This document shows positions 33,584 to 42,811 of a DNA stretch of 64,000 nt, in pieces. The DNA is from Pseudomonas sp. QTF5. Lineage in GTDB: Bacteria > Pseudomonadota > Gammaproteobacteria > Pseudomonadales > Pseudomonadaceae. The first letter of the stretch is position 1; each line of letters starts with the position of its first letter. A program made the translations under genes and the position numbers. The stretch lies in NCBI RefSeq assembly GCF_000512695.2, contig NZ_AZRW02000012.1:1-64000 (forward strand). Reading direction: 5' to 3'. Below the pieces are notes generated by a model. The model ran no database searches. It was given only the letters and a program-made list of their open reading frames with translations, and had not been told where the DNA came from.

Positions 33584-34696
33584 ATGATCCGTAGATTATC
33601 TGTTGTTATGCTGGCAAGCATCAGCTTGCACGGCTGTATGTTTTCGCCTGGTCAACACATGGACACCAGTCAAATGGTCAGTGACGGTTCTCCGGAAAGT
33701 AGCCGGGTGGAGCTTATTCCGATCACGCCTAAATTGATTGCCATGGATGCCGCCACGCAAGTTCGCGAATCGGTTCCCGCAGCATTGTCCTCCTATGTGC
33801 CTGGCGGTTATCGCGTGGGTGCCAATGACCTGTTGTTTATCACAGTCTGGGATCATCCCGAGTTGACAGCGCCTTCTGGCCCGCAACAACAAATCGATGC
33901 CAACGGTCGTCTGGTGCGCCCGGACGGCACGCTGTTTTATCCCTACATCGGTAATATTCCGGCCGCGGGTAAAACCATTGAAGAGCTGCGAGCCTATATC
34001 GCCGAGCGTTTATCGCAATTTGTCGAAAGCCCACAGGTTGACGTCAGCGTTTTGCGTTTCGCCAGCCAAACCGTGGTGGTTTCCGGTGCGGTACTCAAAG
34101 CTGGCCAGCAACCGATCACCACCAACCCGTTGAGTGTGGTGGAGGCCGTTGGCGCGGCCGGTGTGGACCCGTTGAACGCAGATTTGTCGGGCCTGACGCT
34201 GACCCGTGACGGGCGCGAATACAAGCTGGATCTGGACATGCTCAATCGCCCGGACGCACAGCTGCAGGGCGTTTACCTCAAGGGTGGCGACCGGTTGTAC
34301 TTGCCTTATAACGACCAAAAGCGAATCTATGTCATGGGTGAGGTCAACCAGCCTCGCGCGCTGAGCTTCAAGAGCAAATCGATCAACCTGACCGATGCTC
34401 TGGGCACTGTAGGAGGCTTGAACCAGACCACTTCCAATGGCAACGCGGTGTACGTGATTCGCGGCGCGGACAATCTGGAAACCGAGCCGGCCAAAGTATT
34501 CCAGCTCGATGCCGAATCCCCTTCGGCCCTGGTGCTGGCCACCCGTTTCGATTTGCAGCCGCAAGACATCGTCTACGTTGGCCCGGCCGGCGTGACACGC
34601 TGGAACCGTCTGATCAGCCAGCTTCTGCCTACGGCCGCAGTCCTCGGGACCGGCGCCAGCTCTGTTAATAACCTCAGCGAAGCTAACAGCAGATAA
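33584..34696 (+). CDS. Polysaccharide export outer-membrane lipoprotein (Wza/GfcE family)
   Basis: A 370-residue lipoprotein of the Wza family, forming the octameric outer-membrane channel. The lipobox is LHGC (Cys18); then comes the polysaccharide export domain (YRVGANDLLFITVWDHPEL, then LVRPDGTLFYPYIGNIPAAG) and two SLBB domains (VVVSGAVLKAGQQPITTNP and IYVMGEVNQPRALSFKSKS), with a C-terminal amphipathic helix (WNRLISQLLPTAAVLG). ATG 33584 gives the signal sequence; the frame open from 33392 overlaps the small secreted gene and is not coding. Here it precedes gfcB-D rather than following them as in E. coli. Confidence 0.93.
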   Translation: MIRRLSVVMLASISLHGCMFSPGQHMDTSQMVSDGSPESSRVELIPITPKLIAMDAATQVRESVPAALSSYVPGGYRVGANDLLFITVWDHPELTAPSGPQQQIDANGRLVRPDGTLFYPYIGNIPAAGKTIEELRAYIAERLSQFVESPQVDVSVLRFASQTVVVSGAVLKAGQQPITTNPLSVVEAVGAAGVDPLNADLSGLTLTRDGREYKLDLDMLNRPDAQLQGVYLKGGDRLYLPYNDQKRIYVMGEVNQPRALSFKSKSINLTDALGTVGGLNQTTSNGNAVYVIRGADNLETEPAKVFQLDAESPSALVLATRFDLQPQDIVYVGPAGVTRWNRLISQLLPTAAVLGTGASSVNNLSEANSR

Positions 34697-34710
34697 GGCT
34701 CTATCCCGCC

Positions 34711-35370
34711 GTGAAAATTTTGCCTACCTGCGCCTGTCTGACGATGGCGCTCTTGCTGTGCGGGTGTAATCCGTTGATGAAGGCTTCCTGGGACACCCTT
34801 GGCGCTTCCGTCGCGGGGCCTGCCTCCATCCACTTGACCCGTGCTCAGGTCGACGCCGTGCCGTATCCGCAGATTCTGGTCACCACCACCTCTAGCGAGG
34901 GGGTGATGGCCATGGCTCGCCGGCGTGGCGATCTGCAGTTCTGGGTCGCTTCCGGCAAGCAAGTACTGATGATGCGCGACGGTCTGGTGGTGCGCACCGT
35001 TGGGCTGGGTGTTTCCCTGGATGGTACTCACTTCGATGATGAGTCGCCGTTCAAGCGCGGCCTTCAGCATTTACCCAACGGCTATGTCAGTACGCGCTGG
35101 ATCGACATCTACGACGGCAACCGCATCGGCATCGCGGTCAATAGCCGTTTCAGCACCCACGACATCGAGACCATCCGCATTCTGGACAAGGATTACGCCT
35201 TGCTGCGCATCGACGAGCAGGTGGATGCACCCACCCTGAATTTTCACGCTACCAACCGTTACTGGGTCGACCCCCAGGACGGTTTTATCCTGCGCAGCGA
35301 GCAGCATCTGACGCCGCAGCTGTTCCTCAAAATCGTGCAGTTGCGCCCTGATCGGGGAGCTGGCCGGTGA
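34711..35370 (+). CDS. GfcB/YjbF family lipoprotein
   Basis: A 219-residue outer-membrane lipoprotein. GTG start; signal ends LLLCGC (Cys19). The body fits the YjbF/GfcB family: IHLTRAQVDAVPYPQILVTT, LVVRTVGLGVSLDGTHFDDE and a beta-rich end (YWVDPQDGFILRSEQHLTPQ). It is required for assembly of group 4 capsules in E. coli, with no enzymatic role known. Starts 14 bases after the exporter stop and overlaps gfcC by GTGA. Confidence 0.87.
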   Translation: MKILPTCACLTMALLLCGCNPLMKASWDTLGASVAGPASIHLTRAQVDAVPYPQILVTTTSSEGVMAMARRRGDLQFWVASGKQVLMMRDGLVVRTVGLGVSLDGTHFDDESPFKRGLQHLPNGYVSTRWIDIYDGNRIGIAVNSRFSTHDIETIRILDKDYALLRIDEQVDAPTLNFHATNRYWVDPQDGFILRSEQHLTPQLFLKIVQLRPDRGAGR

Positions 35371-36134
35371 AGTGTCCGAACCTTCTATTGCTTGGCTTGC
35401 TCTTGATCGGCCCGGGCGTGGGGCACGCTGGCGTCACGGTCAGCGGTGATGTGCGCAGCCCGGGCGACTTTGATGTCAAACCTGGGGCACGTTTGCTGGA
35501 TGCCATTCACAACGCCCAACCCAACGCCGAGAGTTATTGGCTGGGGGCGGCCTGGCTGCATCGTTCATTGGAGGATCAGCAGGCCCGGCTAAAGGCCGGC
35601 GTACTGTTCGATCTGAAACTGGTGCAACGGGGTGCCTTGCTCGATGGCAGGGAAGCGCGAGCGGATTTGAGTGCGCGCCTGTATGAACAGATCGAGCGAC
35701 TGCCGGTTACCGGACGCAAGGTCGCGGTGCTGGACCCGATCGCCGTGGAAGTTGGGTTTGCCCACAATGCCCGGCTGGATGACGGCGACCGTCTGATTTA
35801 CCCGATGCGCCCCTCTACCGTGGAAGTTCTCGGGGCAGTCATTCAGCCCTGTCAGGTGCCTTACCGTGCCCTGCAGGAAGTGAGTGCCTATGCGCGCGAT
35901 TGCGCCATTCTCGACGGCGCTGAGCGCGATTATCTGTGGCTGATCCAGCCCGATGGTCAGGTGCGGCGCGTGGGCGTGGCGGCATGGAATCGTGAGGAGG
36001 GCGTCGTAGCTGCTCCCGGCAGCAGGATTCTGGTACCGATCAGGAGTGACGACCTCGAGACGCCGACCCCTGAACTCAATCAACAACTGGCCGAGTTTCT
36101 CGCCACCCAACCCTTGGCTGAGGTGGCTCCTTGA
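35367..36134 (+). CDS. GfcC/YjbG family capsule protein
   Basis: A 255-residue periplasmic protein with a signal peptide (ending GVGHA, before GVTVSGDVRS). GfcC proteins have ubiquitin-like (SLBB-like) folds and an amphipathic C-terminal helix, and are thought to contact the Wza channel. Visible segments: VTVSGDVRSPGDFDVKPGAR, LDPIAVEVGFAHNARLDDGD and TVEVLGAVIQPCQVPYRALQ. GTG start overlaps the gfcB stop, and its own stop overlaps the TTG of gfcD, so the three are coupled. Confidence 0.87.
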   Translation: MKCPNLLLLGLLLIGPGVGHAGVTVSGDVRSPGDFDVKPGARLLDAIHNAQPNAESYWLGAAWLHRSLEDQQARLKAGVLFDLKLVQRGALLDGREARADLSARLYEQIERLPVTGRKVAVLDPIAVEVGFAHNARLDDGDRLIYPMRPSTVEVLGAVIQPCQVPYRALQEVSAYARDCAILDGAERDYLWLIQPDGQVRRVGVAAWNREEGVVAAPGSRILVPIRSDDLETPTPELNQQLAEFLATQPLAEVAP

Positions 36135-38233
36135 AGTGCCCGTTTAAGTTACGTTTTGCTGCTGCATTGCTCCTGCCCTGTGGATTGGCCCATGGTGAGC
36201 CGCGTTACACCCAGAGTGATTTTGGTGGCGTCGGTCTGCTACAGACCCCCACCGCACGCATGGCCCCCGCAGGTGAATTGAGCGCTACCGCGAGTCGTAC
36301 CGATCCTTACTCGCGCTACAGTTTTTCGTTGCAGCCGCTCGATTGGCTGGAGGGATCGTTTCGTTATACGGCGATCACCAACCGCAATTATGGTCCCGAG
36401 GATTTTAGCGGCGATCAGAGCTTCAAAGACAAGGCCATCGACGTCAAGGCGCGGCTTTGGGAAGAAAGTCACTGGGCGCCGCAGATCGCTGTCGGCGCTC
36501 GGGACATCGGCGGTACCGGTTTGTTTTCCAGCGAATATTTTGTCGCCAACAAGCGTTATGAAAACCTGGATTTCAGCCTCGGCATTGCCTGGGGCTATCT
36601 GGGTAATCGGGGGGATTTCAGTAACCCGCTGGCGGTCTTCGGCAGCAAGTTCAACGACCGGCCAGAGAGCTCGGCGGCTGTCGCCAGGGCAGGGGACGTG
36701 AACACCAACGCTTACTTCAGGGGCCATCCTTCGTTGTTTGGCGGGGTTGCCTATCAAACGCCGTGGGCGCCGCTGAGCCTGAAGCTCGAGTACGAGGGCA
36801 ATGATTACAAGAATGAACCGCTGGACAACTCGATCAAACAAGACCTGCCGATCAACATTGGCGTGGTCTACAAGCTGGCCGACAGCATCGATCTGAGTGC
36901 CGGCTGGGAGCGTGGCAATACGGCGATGTTCGGCATCACCTTGCACACCAACTTTGTCAGCCGCAAGGCACCGGCCAAAACGTATGACCCTCCCGCCGAG
37001 TCGTTGCCGGTGCAGGCACCGTCGACCCCGGCCGACCAGGTCAACTGGGCTGATGTTTCCGATCGGCTGCAGCAAAATGCCGGCTATAAAGTGAAGCGCA
37101 TCACCCAGCGCGGTTCGGAGCTGATGGTGTATGGCGAGCAGTCCCGCTATTTCTATTCGGCCAAGGCCGTTGGGCGAGCCAGTCGGATTCTCGATAACAG
37201 CGTCAATCAGGACATCGACTGGTTCACCCTGGTGAACCAGCGTTATGACATGTCCATTGAGGAAACCAGCGTGCCGCGGGAAACCTTCCGTGCGGTCGTG
37301 AACAACGACCTGCCGATGAAGGATCTGCACCGTACGACCGAGGTCAATCCGGCGACAGCGCACCGGGAAACCACGCTCTACACCCAGGCGCTGGAACCGT
37401 TCAGCTACGGCTTGGGCCTGGGCTACAAACAGAACATCGGCGGCCCCGACGGACTGCTTTATCAGTTCACCGCCGATGCCGACGCGGAATACCGTTTCAC
37501 CCGCAATACCTGGTGGAACGGCTTGCTCAGTGCCAACCTACTGAACAACTTCGACAAGTTCACCTACGACGCGCCGAGCGGGCTGCCGAGAGTGCGCACT
37601 GATCTGCGCCAATACATGACCACCTCCGACGTGATGATGCCGACGTTCCAGTTCAACCATGCGGTGCAACTGGATCGGGATTTGTATGGCATGGCCTACG
37701 GCGGCTATCTGGAATCCATGTATGCCGGGGTCGGCAGCGAAGTGCTGTATCGACCCACGGGGAAACGCTGGTCGGTGGGCGCTGACCTGAACTTTGTGCG
37801 TCAGCGTGATTACAATCAAGGCTTCGGTCTGCGTGACTACCAGACCGTGACCGGGCATATCACCAGCTATACTCAGTTGCCCTATGACATGCTTGCAGCG
37901 GTCAGTGTGGGGCGTTATCTGGCGCGGGACTGGGGTACCACCATGGATTTGTCGCGGGAGTTCAAGAATGGCGTGAAGTTTGGCGGCTGGGTCACGCTGA
38001 CCAGTGCATCGAAAGAGGAATATGGCGAGGGCAGCTTCGACAAAGGGATTTATGTATCCATCCCGTTTGACGAGTTGTTGAATACCTCGACCGTGCGCCG
38101 GGCCAATATCGTCTGGGCGCCGCTGACCCGAGATGGCGGTGCACGTCTGAGCCGCACCTACTCACTGCAGACCATGACCGATGGACGCGACAGCGACCTG
38201 TTCTACAACAACTTCGAGAAAATTACCGAATGA
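36131..38233 (+). CDS. YjbH/GfcD family outer-membrane beta-barrel protein
   Basis: A 700-residue protein with a signal peptide (cut after AHG) followed by YTQSDFGGVGLLQTPTARMA, the hallmark start of YjbH (DUF940). Two beta-barrel regions are predicted: about 25-275 (many alternating aromatic strands such as GSFRYTAITNRNYGP) and about 410-700, with a helical/linker section between, as modelled for GfcD. Probably helps the polymer cross the outer membrane. TTG start overlapping the gfcC stop. Last residues overlap the VanZ gene by four bases. Confidence 0.9.
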   Translation: MKCPFKLRFAAALLLPCGLAHGEPRYTQSDFGGVGLLQTPTARMAPAGELSATASRTDPYSRYSFSLQPLDWLEGSFRYTAITNRNYGPEDFSGDQSFKDKAIDVKARLWEESHWAPQIAVGARDIGGTGLFSSEYFVANKRYENLDFSLGIAWGYLGNRGDFSNPLAVFGSKFNDRPESSAAVARAGDVNTNAYFRGHPSLFGGVAYQTPWAPLSLKLEYEGNDYKNEPLDNSIKQDLPINIGVVYKLADSIDLSAGWERGNTAMFGITLHTNFVSRKAPAKTYDPPAESLPVQAPSTPADQVNWADVSDRLQQNAGYKVKRITQRGSELMVYGEQSRYFYSAKAVGRASRILDNSVNQDIDWFTLVNQRYDMSIEETSVPRETFRAVVNNDLPMKDLHRTTEVNPATAHRETTLYTQALEPFSYGLGLGYKQNIGGPDGLLYQFTADADAEYRFTRNTWWNGLLSANLLNNFDKFTYDAPSGLPRVRTDLRQYMTTSDVMMPTFQFNHAVQLDRDLYGMAYGGYLESMYAGVGSEVLYRPTGKRWSVGADLNFVRQRDYNQGFGLRDYQTVTGHITSYTQLPYDMLAAVSVGRYLARDWGTTMDLSREFKNGVKFGGWVTLTSASKEEYGEGSFDKGIYVSIPFDELLNTSTVRRANIVWAPLTRDGGARLSRTYSLQTMTDGRDSDLFYNNFEKITE

Positions 38234-38589
38234 TCATGTGGCTCAAAGGCTTGGTTGAGTTGCCATTCTGGCTCCGGGGCCTGGCCTTTGCCGCAGTGAC
38301 GGTGATTCTGCTGTTCGCGGGTTTGCGATCTCAGCCGATCCCGGAACTGTTCGTCGAAGAGGACAAGCTTCATCACTGGATCGGCTTTCTGGTATTTGCG
38401 TGCAGCTGCCGTCTGGCCTTTCCCACTGTGAAATTTCACTGGGTAGCCGTGGGGTGCTTGCTCACCGGCGTACTCATCGAGGCCGCGCAGGGTTTGATGC
38501 CGCTGCGCACGGCTTCGCCCTATGACATGCTGGCAAATACTATCGGCGTGTTGATGGGGTTATTGATTTCAAGGTGCTGGGTGCGCTGA
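38230..38589 (+). CDS. VanZ family membrane protein
   Basis: A 119-residue inner-membrane protein with about four helices. The KLHHWIGFLVFACSCRLAFP and GVLIEAAQGLMPLRTASPYDMLANTIGVLMG segments are the VanZ-like signature (conserved Asp/Lys near HH and E-Q-x-D-x-x-AN). Function unknown; VanZ proteins are common at ends of polysaccharide operons. ATG overlaps the gfcD stop (ATGA), making it the last gene of the export module. Confidence 0.85.
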   Translation: MIMWLKGLVELPFWLRGLAFAAVTVILLFAGLRSQPIPELFVEEDKLHHWIGFLVFACSCRLAFPTVKFHWVAVGCLLTGVLIEAAQGLMPLRTASPYDMLANTIGVLMGLLISRCWVR

Positions 38590-38723
38590 AAAGGTGCGAA
38601 ATGCCAAGCAGTCTGCCGGCATGTTGCAACTGTAGATCCTCTCTCTATCCCCCTCCAGCAACACCTCTCTTGCCACTTCATCCAGTCAAATGCCTGTAGC
38701 CGCACCCGAGCCTGGGTTCGGCT

Positions 38724-38936
38724 TCATGGGCGCTGCATGACGTGGGGCCGTCTTTGCTGGCAAGCCAGCTCCTACAATATTGTGAACGACACCGAACCCC
38801 GTGGGAGCCGGTTTGCCGGTGAAGGCGTTTTCATGGGCGCTACATGACGTGAGGCCGTCTTCGCTGGCAAGCCAGCTCCTACAATATTGTGAACGACGCG
38901 AACCCGTAGGAGTCCGGCTTGCCGGCGAAGGCATTT
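38724..38936. repeat. Two tandem 107-bp units
   Basis: The unit beginning TCATGGGCGCTGCATGACGT at 38724 repeats at 38831 with few changes (CTGCATG to CTACATG, TTTGCTGG to TTCGCTGG). Each unit contains GCTGGCAAGCCAGCTCCTAC and an inverted GGAGCCGGTTTGCCGG-type half, i.e. a REP-like pair of another class. It fills the gap after the VanZ gene. Confidence 0.75.
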
Positions 38937-38972
38937 TCACGATAAGCGCGCCATAAACCCGGAGCAACGAAC

Positions 38973-39233
38973 ATGGAATACGACGATAAACTGATTGAAG
39001 AAGCCGTGCTTGCCCTGTTGGCAGCCTTCAGTTTCGATAACGGCAATACTTGGAAAGGGTTCGACTTCGAGACCATGAACCGATTGCATGAACAGGGTTT
39101 CATCAGTAATCCGGTGAACAAGAACAAATCGATTTGGTTGACGGCTGAAGGGCTGGAGCGAGGTCGGCAGATAGCCGACCGGTTGTTTGGGGTAAGAACT
39201 CAAGTGGAGCATATATCCGACTCGGATACATGA
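38973..39233 (+). CDS. DUF6429 family protein
   Basis: An 86-residue soluble protein. MEYDDKLIEEAVLALLAAFS, FDFETMNRLHEQGFISNPVN and WLTAEGLERGRQIADRLFG form a small helical, winged-helix-like domain that I recognise as DUF6429. No function is known. It stands alone between the export module and the opposite-strand sugar transferase; CGGAGCAACGAACATG supplies a ribosome site for 38973. Probably unrelated to the capsule. Confidence 0.8.
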   Translation: MEYDDKLIEEAVLALLAAFSFDNGNTWKGFDFETMNRLHEQGFISNPVNKNKSIWLTAEGLERGRQIADRLFGVRTQVEHISDSDT

Positions 39234-39369
39234 CTTCATACCCCGGCCGTTTCCTGTATCACCACGAAGAATATAAAGATTGGCCGCCAAATTCACGACT
39301 GCTTCGTCAGAGCGCAGCCTTTGGCGGCGGCTACAAAAAAGAGTGCGAATGAGATGAGAAAGAGGGGTT

Positions 39370-39397
39370 CCGGACAGTCAGAAGTCTGACTGCCCGG
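39370..39397. terminator. Hairpin between convergent genes
   Basis: CCGGACAGTCAGA and TCTGACTGCCCGG form a stem with a 2-base AG turn and one A/C mismatch. It lies between the stops of the DUF6429 gene and the convergent sugar transferase gene. No T tract on either side. Confidence 0.6.
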
Positions 39398-39449
39398 ACT
39401 GCAGCGTTGTTAGCCGCAAGCTGAAGAAAGGGCGGGTGAATCGCAGCAG

Positions 39450-40844
39450 TTAATAGATGTCCTTGGAAAAGAGCGTGAAGGGCGTTTTGATCAGGATCTT
39501 GATATCAAGCCACAACGACCAGTTGTTGATGTAGTTGAGGTCGATCTCCACACGCTTCTGCATCTTGTCCAGGGTTTCGGTTTCGCCACGGCAGCCGCTG
39601 ATCTGGGCTAGCCCGGTGATGCCCGGTTTGATTCGATGGCGGGCCATGTAGGCCTGGATCTTGCCGGTGTAGTAGTCGTTATGCGCGATCGCATGTGGCC
39701 GTGGCCCGACCAGCGCCATATGGCCTTGCAGTACGTTGAAGAACTGCGGTAATTCATCGATGGAGGTGCGTCGAATGAAGCGTCCGACCGCAGTAATGCG
39801 CGGGTCTTCGCGACCGGCCTGGCGGACTTGGTGGTCGTCGTGCACGCGCATGGAGCGGAACTTCCAGACTTTGATGATCTTGCCGTTCCAGCCGTGCCGT
39901 TCCTGTTTGAAGATGATCGGGCCCGGGGAAGACATCTTCACGGCGGCGGCGATCACCAGAAGCAGCGGGCTGAAGCCGATCAGCGCGAGGGCAGCAAGGC
40001 TTCTGTCCAGCAAGGTTTTGCTCAACGCCGCTGTCGGGTAACTGGTCAGCGGGCTTTCATTGAGGTGGATGGCAGGCAGGCCGTCCAGTTCGCTGATGGA
40101 GTGATTGAGCAACGTCATGCTGCCCAGGTCGGGAACCCAGACCACATCGACATTGGCGTCGAGCAGGTCGATGTACAGCGCCTCGACCTGTTTGGCCTCG
40201 CTCAAGGGCAGCGCGATATACAGCCGCCGAACGTCGTGCACCTGGATCAGCTCACGCAGTTCCTGCAATGGGCCCAGAACCCGGTGGGCATTGACCTGGG
40301 TCGACAGCTCGTTGGGATTCGAGCTGATCAGGCCCACCAGCGGCGGATACTCGGTTTTGGTCAGTTTGTCTGCCAGATTAACCGCCAGTTGATCGGTGCC
40401 GATAATCAGGGTGTTGTACTGGCTGTGCAATTGCCGCTGGTAGTGCTTGGAAAAACTGTGCAATGGCAGGTACAGCAAGGCCTGAATGCAATAACCGGCC
40501 GTGGCCCAGACCACGATGATTTCCCGGGAGAACAATTCGCTGGTCTTGCTGAAAAAACCAATACTGGTCAGCCCGGCCAGCAGCAGCAGCCATCCCAGTA
40601 GCAGGCGCGCCAAGCCGCTGAGGTAACTATGCTGCTTGTGATAGACCAGCAGCAGGGAGTAGGAAGGGACCGAACCGAGGAACGTGAGTACTGCAAGCAC
40701 ACGATAATGGGCGTCGATTTCTCCTGTCTGGTACAACGCCAGACCAAATAACAATGTATTGACCGAAGTGATGGCAATTATCCATTGCCCCCAGAAGGTC
40801 AGTCCTTTGGTTATGTTATTTCGATTAATACGATTATGTACCAT
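39450..40844 (-). CDS. Undecaprenyl-phosphate sugar phosphotransferase (WcaJ-like initiating enzyme)
   Basis: A 464-residue polyisoprenyl-phosphate hexose-1-phosphate transferase. Four N-terminal helices (about 15-120), a nucleotide-binding-like middle domain (TLIIGTDQLAVNLADKL, about 145-235), a fifth hydrophobic segment (about 280-300), and the catalytic sugar transferase domain: KMSSPGPIIFKQERHGW, IKVWKFRSM, RTSIDELPQFFNVLQGHMAL and GLAQISGCRGETETL. It starts each repeat unit by placing a sugar phosphate, usually glucose or galactose, on the lipid carrier. Encoded on the opposite strand from the rest of the locus, with its own promoter region. No obvious ribosome site at ATG 40844. Confidence 0.92.
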   Translation of the reverse strand: MVHNRINRNNITKGLTFWGQWIIAITSVNTLLFGLALYQTGEIDAHYRVLAVLTFLGSVPSYSLLLVYHKQHSYLSGLARLLLGWLLLLAGLTSIGFFSKTSELFSREIIVVWATAGYCIQALLYLPLHSFSKHYQRQLHSQYNTLIIGTDQLAVNLADKLTKTEYPPLVGLISSNPNELSTQVNAHRVLGPLQELRELIQVHDVRRLYIALPLSEAKQVEALYIDLLDANVDVVWVPDLGSMTLLNHSISELDGLPAIHLNESPLTSYPTAALSKTLLDRSLAALALIGFSPLLLVIAAAVKMSSPGPIIFKQERHGWNGKIIKVWKFRSMRVHDDHQVRQAGREDPRITAVGRFIRRTSIDELPQFFNVLQGHMALVGPRPHAIAHNDYYTGKIQAYMARHRIKPGITGLAQISGCRGETETLDKMQKRVEIDLNYINNWSLWLDIKILIKTPFTLFSKDIY

Positions 40845-41336
40845 CGCGGTGTCCCTCGGGCCTGCGCCACGTTGTGTATCAGTCGACGGTTAAAAAATGG
40901 CAGCCACGCACAAAGGCTGAGCGAGCGCGTCAGTCAGGAAATGTTTTTATTATTAGAAGGGAATAACGGGGCTTATGGCTGGCCATCCTGGCTTTGTTTT
41001 CAAGTCAGCTGATACGGTTGTCTCAGTGTCCAGTTTTATACTAGTACCTAAATCTTTGTGGGTCTCAGACGAATTATAACGGCCATGCCTTTAGCGGCCT
41101 TGTTATAAAAGGACGTGCTCTTTTGTTTGGAGGATATCGCTCAGTCGTCTATATAATTGCAGCATTCGATAAACGTTTGTCGTGTTGGCGAGGGATGAAG
41201 CGGAGCGGGGCGCCATACCTGGAAGAGTTGATGGCGATAATCAGGATGTGTAGTGCAAGGAGGCAGGTCGTGGGTGTGGGTGGATCAGGTGGGGCAGTGA
41301 GTCGCATTTATTGTTATTGTTTTTGCGATCACTCGA
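40845..41336. promoter_or_regulatory. Upstream region of the sugar transferase gene
   Basis: 492 bases, AT-rich, no supportable gene. An imperfect inverted repeat TTATAACGGCC (41074-41084) with GGCCTTGTTATAA (41096-41108) could be an operator. It separates the initiating transferase gene from the end of the three-gene regulator module, whose transcription runs towards it. Confidence 0.4.
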
Positions 41337-42005
41337 TCAGTAAGCGACTCGTATCCTTTGTGCGAGGCAATAGCCGCGGTTTCTGACCGAGCGGATCAGC
41401 CGTTCTCCATTGGCTGCCGTCTTGAACTTTTTCTGCAACCGACTCAGGCACATCTCAAGGCCGCTATAGTTTTCCGGGTCTTTATCGATGCGTAGAATAA
41501 GATCGTTTTTGCTGAGGACCCGTCGATCGCTGAGGATCAGCTGGTTGAGCATTAACGATTCGGTGCCGGTCAATGGAATAGTGATGTCTTCTTTGACTAA
41601 TGTTCGATCATCAGCGTTAAACCACCAGATATCAGGATTGCCCTGGGACTCTTTAACCCGACTAACTGCCGTGATGAACTCGTCGTCAGCCACTGGCTTC
41701 TTGAGAAAGCCATCAACACCGAAATGCGAAAAATGATGAAGTTCCGAAGGTTCAGCGTTAGGCGTTATGAGGATGATTTCCGCATCTTTTTGATTTTTAC
41801 GGATGAAACTGACATCGCTCAGCGATATGTCCGCCTGGTCGAGCAGGATGTGCGTGAATCGACTCTTTCGGATGCGTTCGCTGCTGAGTTTGCCTGACTC
41901 GATTTCAAACGATTGATACGAGCGTTGGGCGAGAAGCGATTCGATTGCTTGTCGTGCCAGTTGGTCTCGCGTGAAAATCAGAAAGCTGTTATTTGGTGTG
42001 TTCAC
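41337..42005 (-). CDS. Atypical OmpR-type response regulator 1
   Basis: A 222-residue protein with a receiver-like domain (1-115) and a C-terminal winged helix (about 130-220; LTGTESLMLNQLILSDRRVL, then LRIDKDPENYSGLEMCLSRL and SVRNRGYCL). The presumed phospho-Asp (Asp56 in HILLDQ) and Lys (FLKKP, about 102) are kept, but the acidic pair normally near residue 10 reads FTRDQ, so Mg binding and phosphorylation may be impaired. It is last of a three-gene same-strand set with a degenerate EAL gene and a second such regulator, next to the capsule locus. Confidence 0.82.
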   Translation of the reverse strand: MNTPNNSFLIFTRDQLARQAIESLLAQRSYQSFEIESGKLSSERIRKSRFTHILLDQADISLSDVSFIRKNQKDAEIILITPNAEPSELHHFSHFGVDGFLKKPVADDEFITAVSRVKESQGNPDIWWFNADDRTLVKEDITIPLTGTESLMLNQLILSDRRVLSKNDLILRIDKDPENYSGLEMCLSRLQKKFKTAANGERLIRSVRNRGYCLAQRIRVAY

Positions 42006-42043
42006 GATAAGGTTCCTTCCTAGTGGGGTGAAATTTTCAAAAC

Positions 42044-42802
42044 TTAAATAAGCTCGGTTGGCGAGTAGTACCTCCCCTGAAAAAAGTCGAAAGGCATGCT
42101 GCGAGCCAGTGTGTGTAGGGCTTTGTGCTCCACGCGGTCCGCCACGAATTTGATCTTGCTGTCATGGATCATGCCGCTCAGGCGGTCGTAAGACCTGTTG
42201 AAAAAGTCCTGATTGTTGTCGACCATGATGTCGAAATTGGATTTGGTCAAGTCCACTTTTATGTAATCGAACAGCATCGGACTGATCAGTTTTGCAGTGC
42301 TGTCATCGCTTAAATCGTAGCCGTCGAAAGCGATCTCGATCCCATTGTCTTTTAATAAATGAATATGATCGATAATGGTTCGTTTTTCTTTCAGGTTGAA
42401 CGACAGGAACGAACTGCTGTTAATGCAGGGGATCAGCTGTTGCTCATGCTTGCTGAGTGTCACTTGAGCGTCGTTCAGTTCCTTGATGAACGTTTTATCC
42501 AACAAGGCGGACTGGTTCATGGTCATGAACAGTTTGTTGGGCAGGTGTGCCGACGGAGAGGGTAGGGTCTCGATCTGTGAGAGGGCATTTAATTGGATCC
42601 GCATGAGTACTTCGCGATAAATCGCCAGCGGGTGATCGAGGTGCAATAGTTGATACCCCTTATTCAGAGGTATCTCTTGCTGGGTCGCCTTGGCATAGAT
42701 TTCACTGCCGAACAGTTCATCGTTTCGTTTCAGAATCGATTGCCTGAAGAAAGCCAATGCAAAGTTTTCGTGCGCTATAGGTTGCCTGCTTGGCTCCATC
42801 AT
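42044..42802 (-). CDS. Degenerate EAL domain protein
   Basis: A 252-residue protein with only an EAL-type domain. Alignable positions: GSEIYAK in place of the EAL signature (Glu kept), FDYIKVDLTK with the conserved Lys, the aspartate loop changed to FDGYDLSDDS in place of DDFGTGYSS, VADRVEHKAL for AEGVE, and FFQGRYYSPTEL at the end. Loss of the DD metal pair suggests it does not cleave cyclic di-GMP and instead binds it or a protein partner. Sits between two atypical OmpR-like genes (38 and 9 base gaps), so the trio is an operon. Confidence 0.82.
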   Translation of the reverse strand: MMEPSRQPIAHENFALAFFRQSILKRNDELFGSEIYAKATQQEIPLNKGYQLLHLDHPLAIYREVLMRIQLNALSQIETLPSPSAHLPNKLFMTMNQSALLDKTFIKELNDAQVTLSKHEQQLIPCINSSSFLSFNLKEKRTIIDHIHLLKDNGIEIAFDGYDLSDDSTAKLISPMLFDYIKVDLTKSNFDIMVDNNQDFFNRSYDRLSGMIHDSKIKFVADRVEHKALHTLARSMPFDFFQGRYYSPTELI

Positions 42803-42811
42803 TGAATCCCT

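Noticed and set aside
41123..41386. 87-codon + strand frame between the sugar transferase and the regulator trio
   Set aside because: Runs into the opposite-strand regulator gene, no family resemblance and no usable ribosome site.
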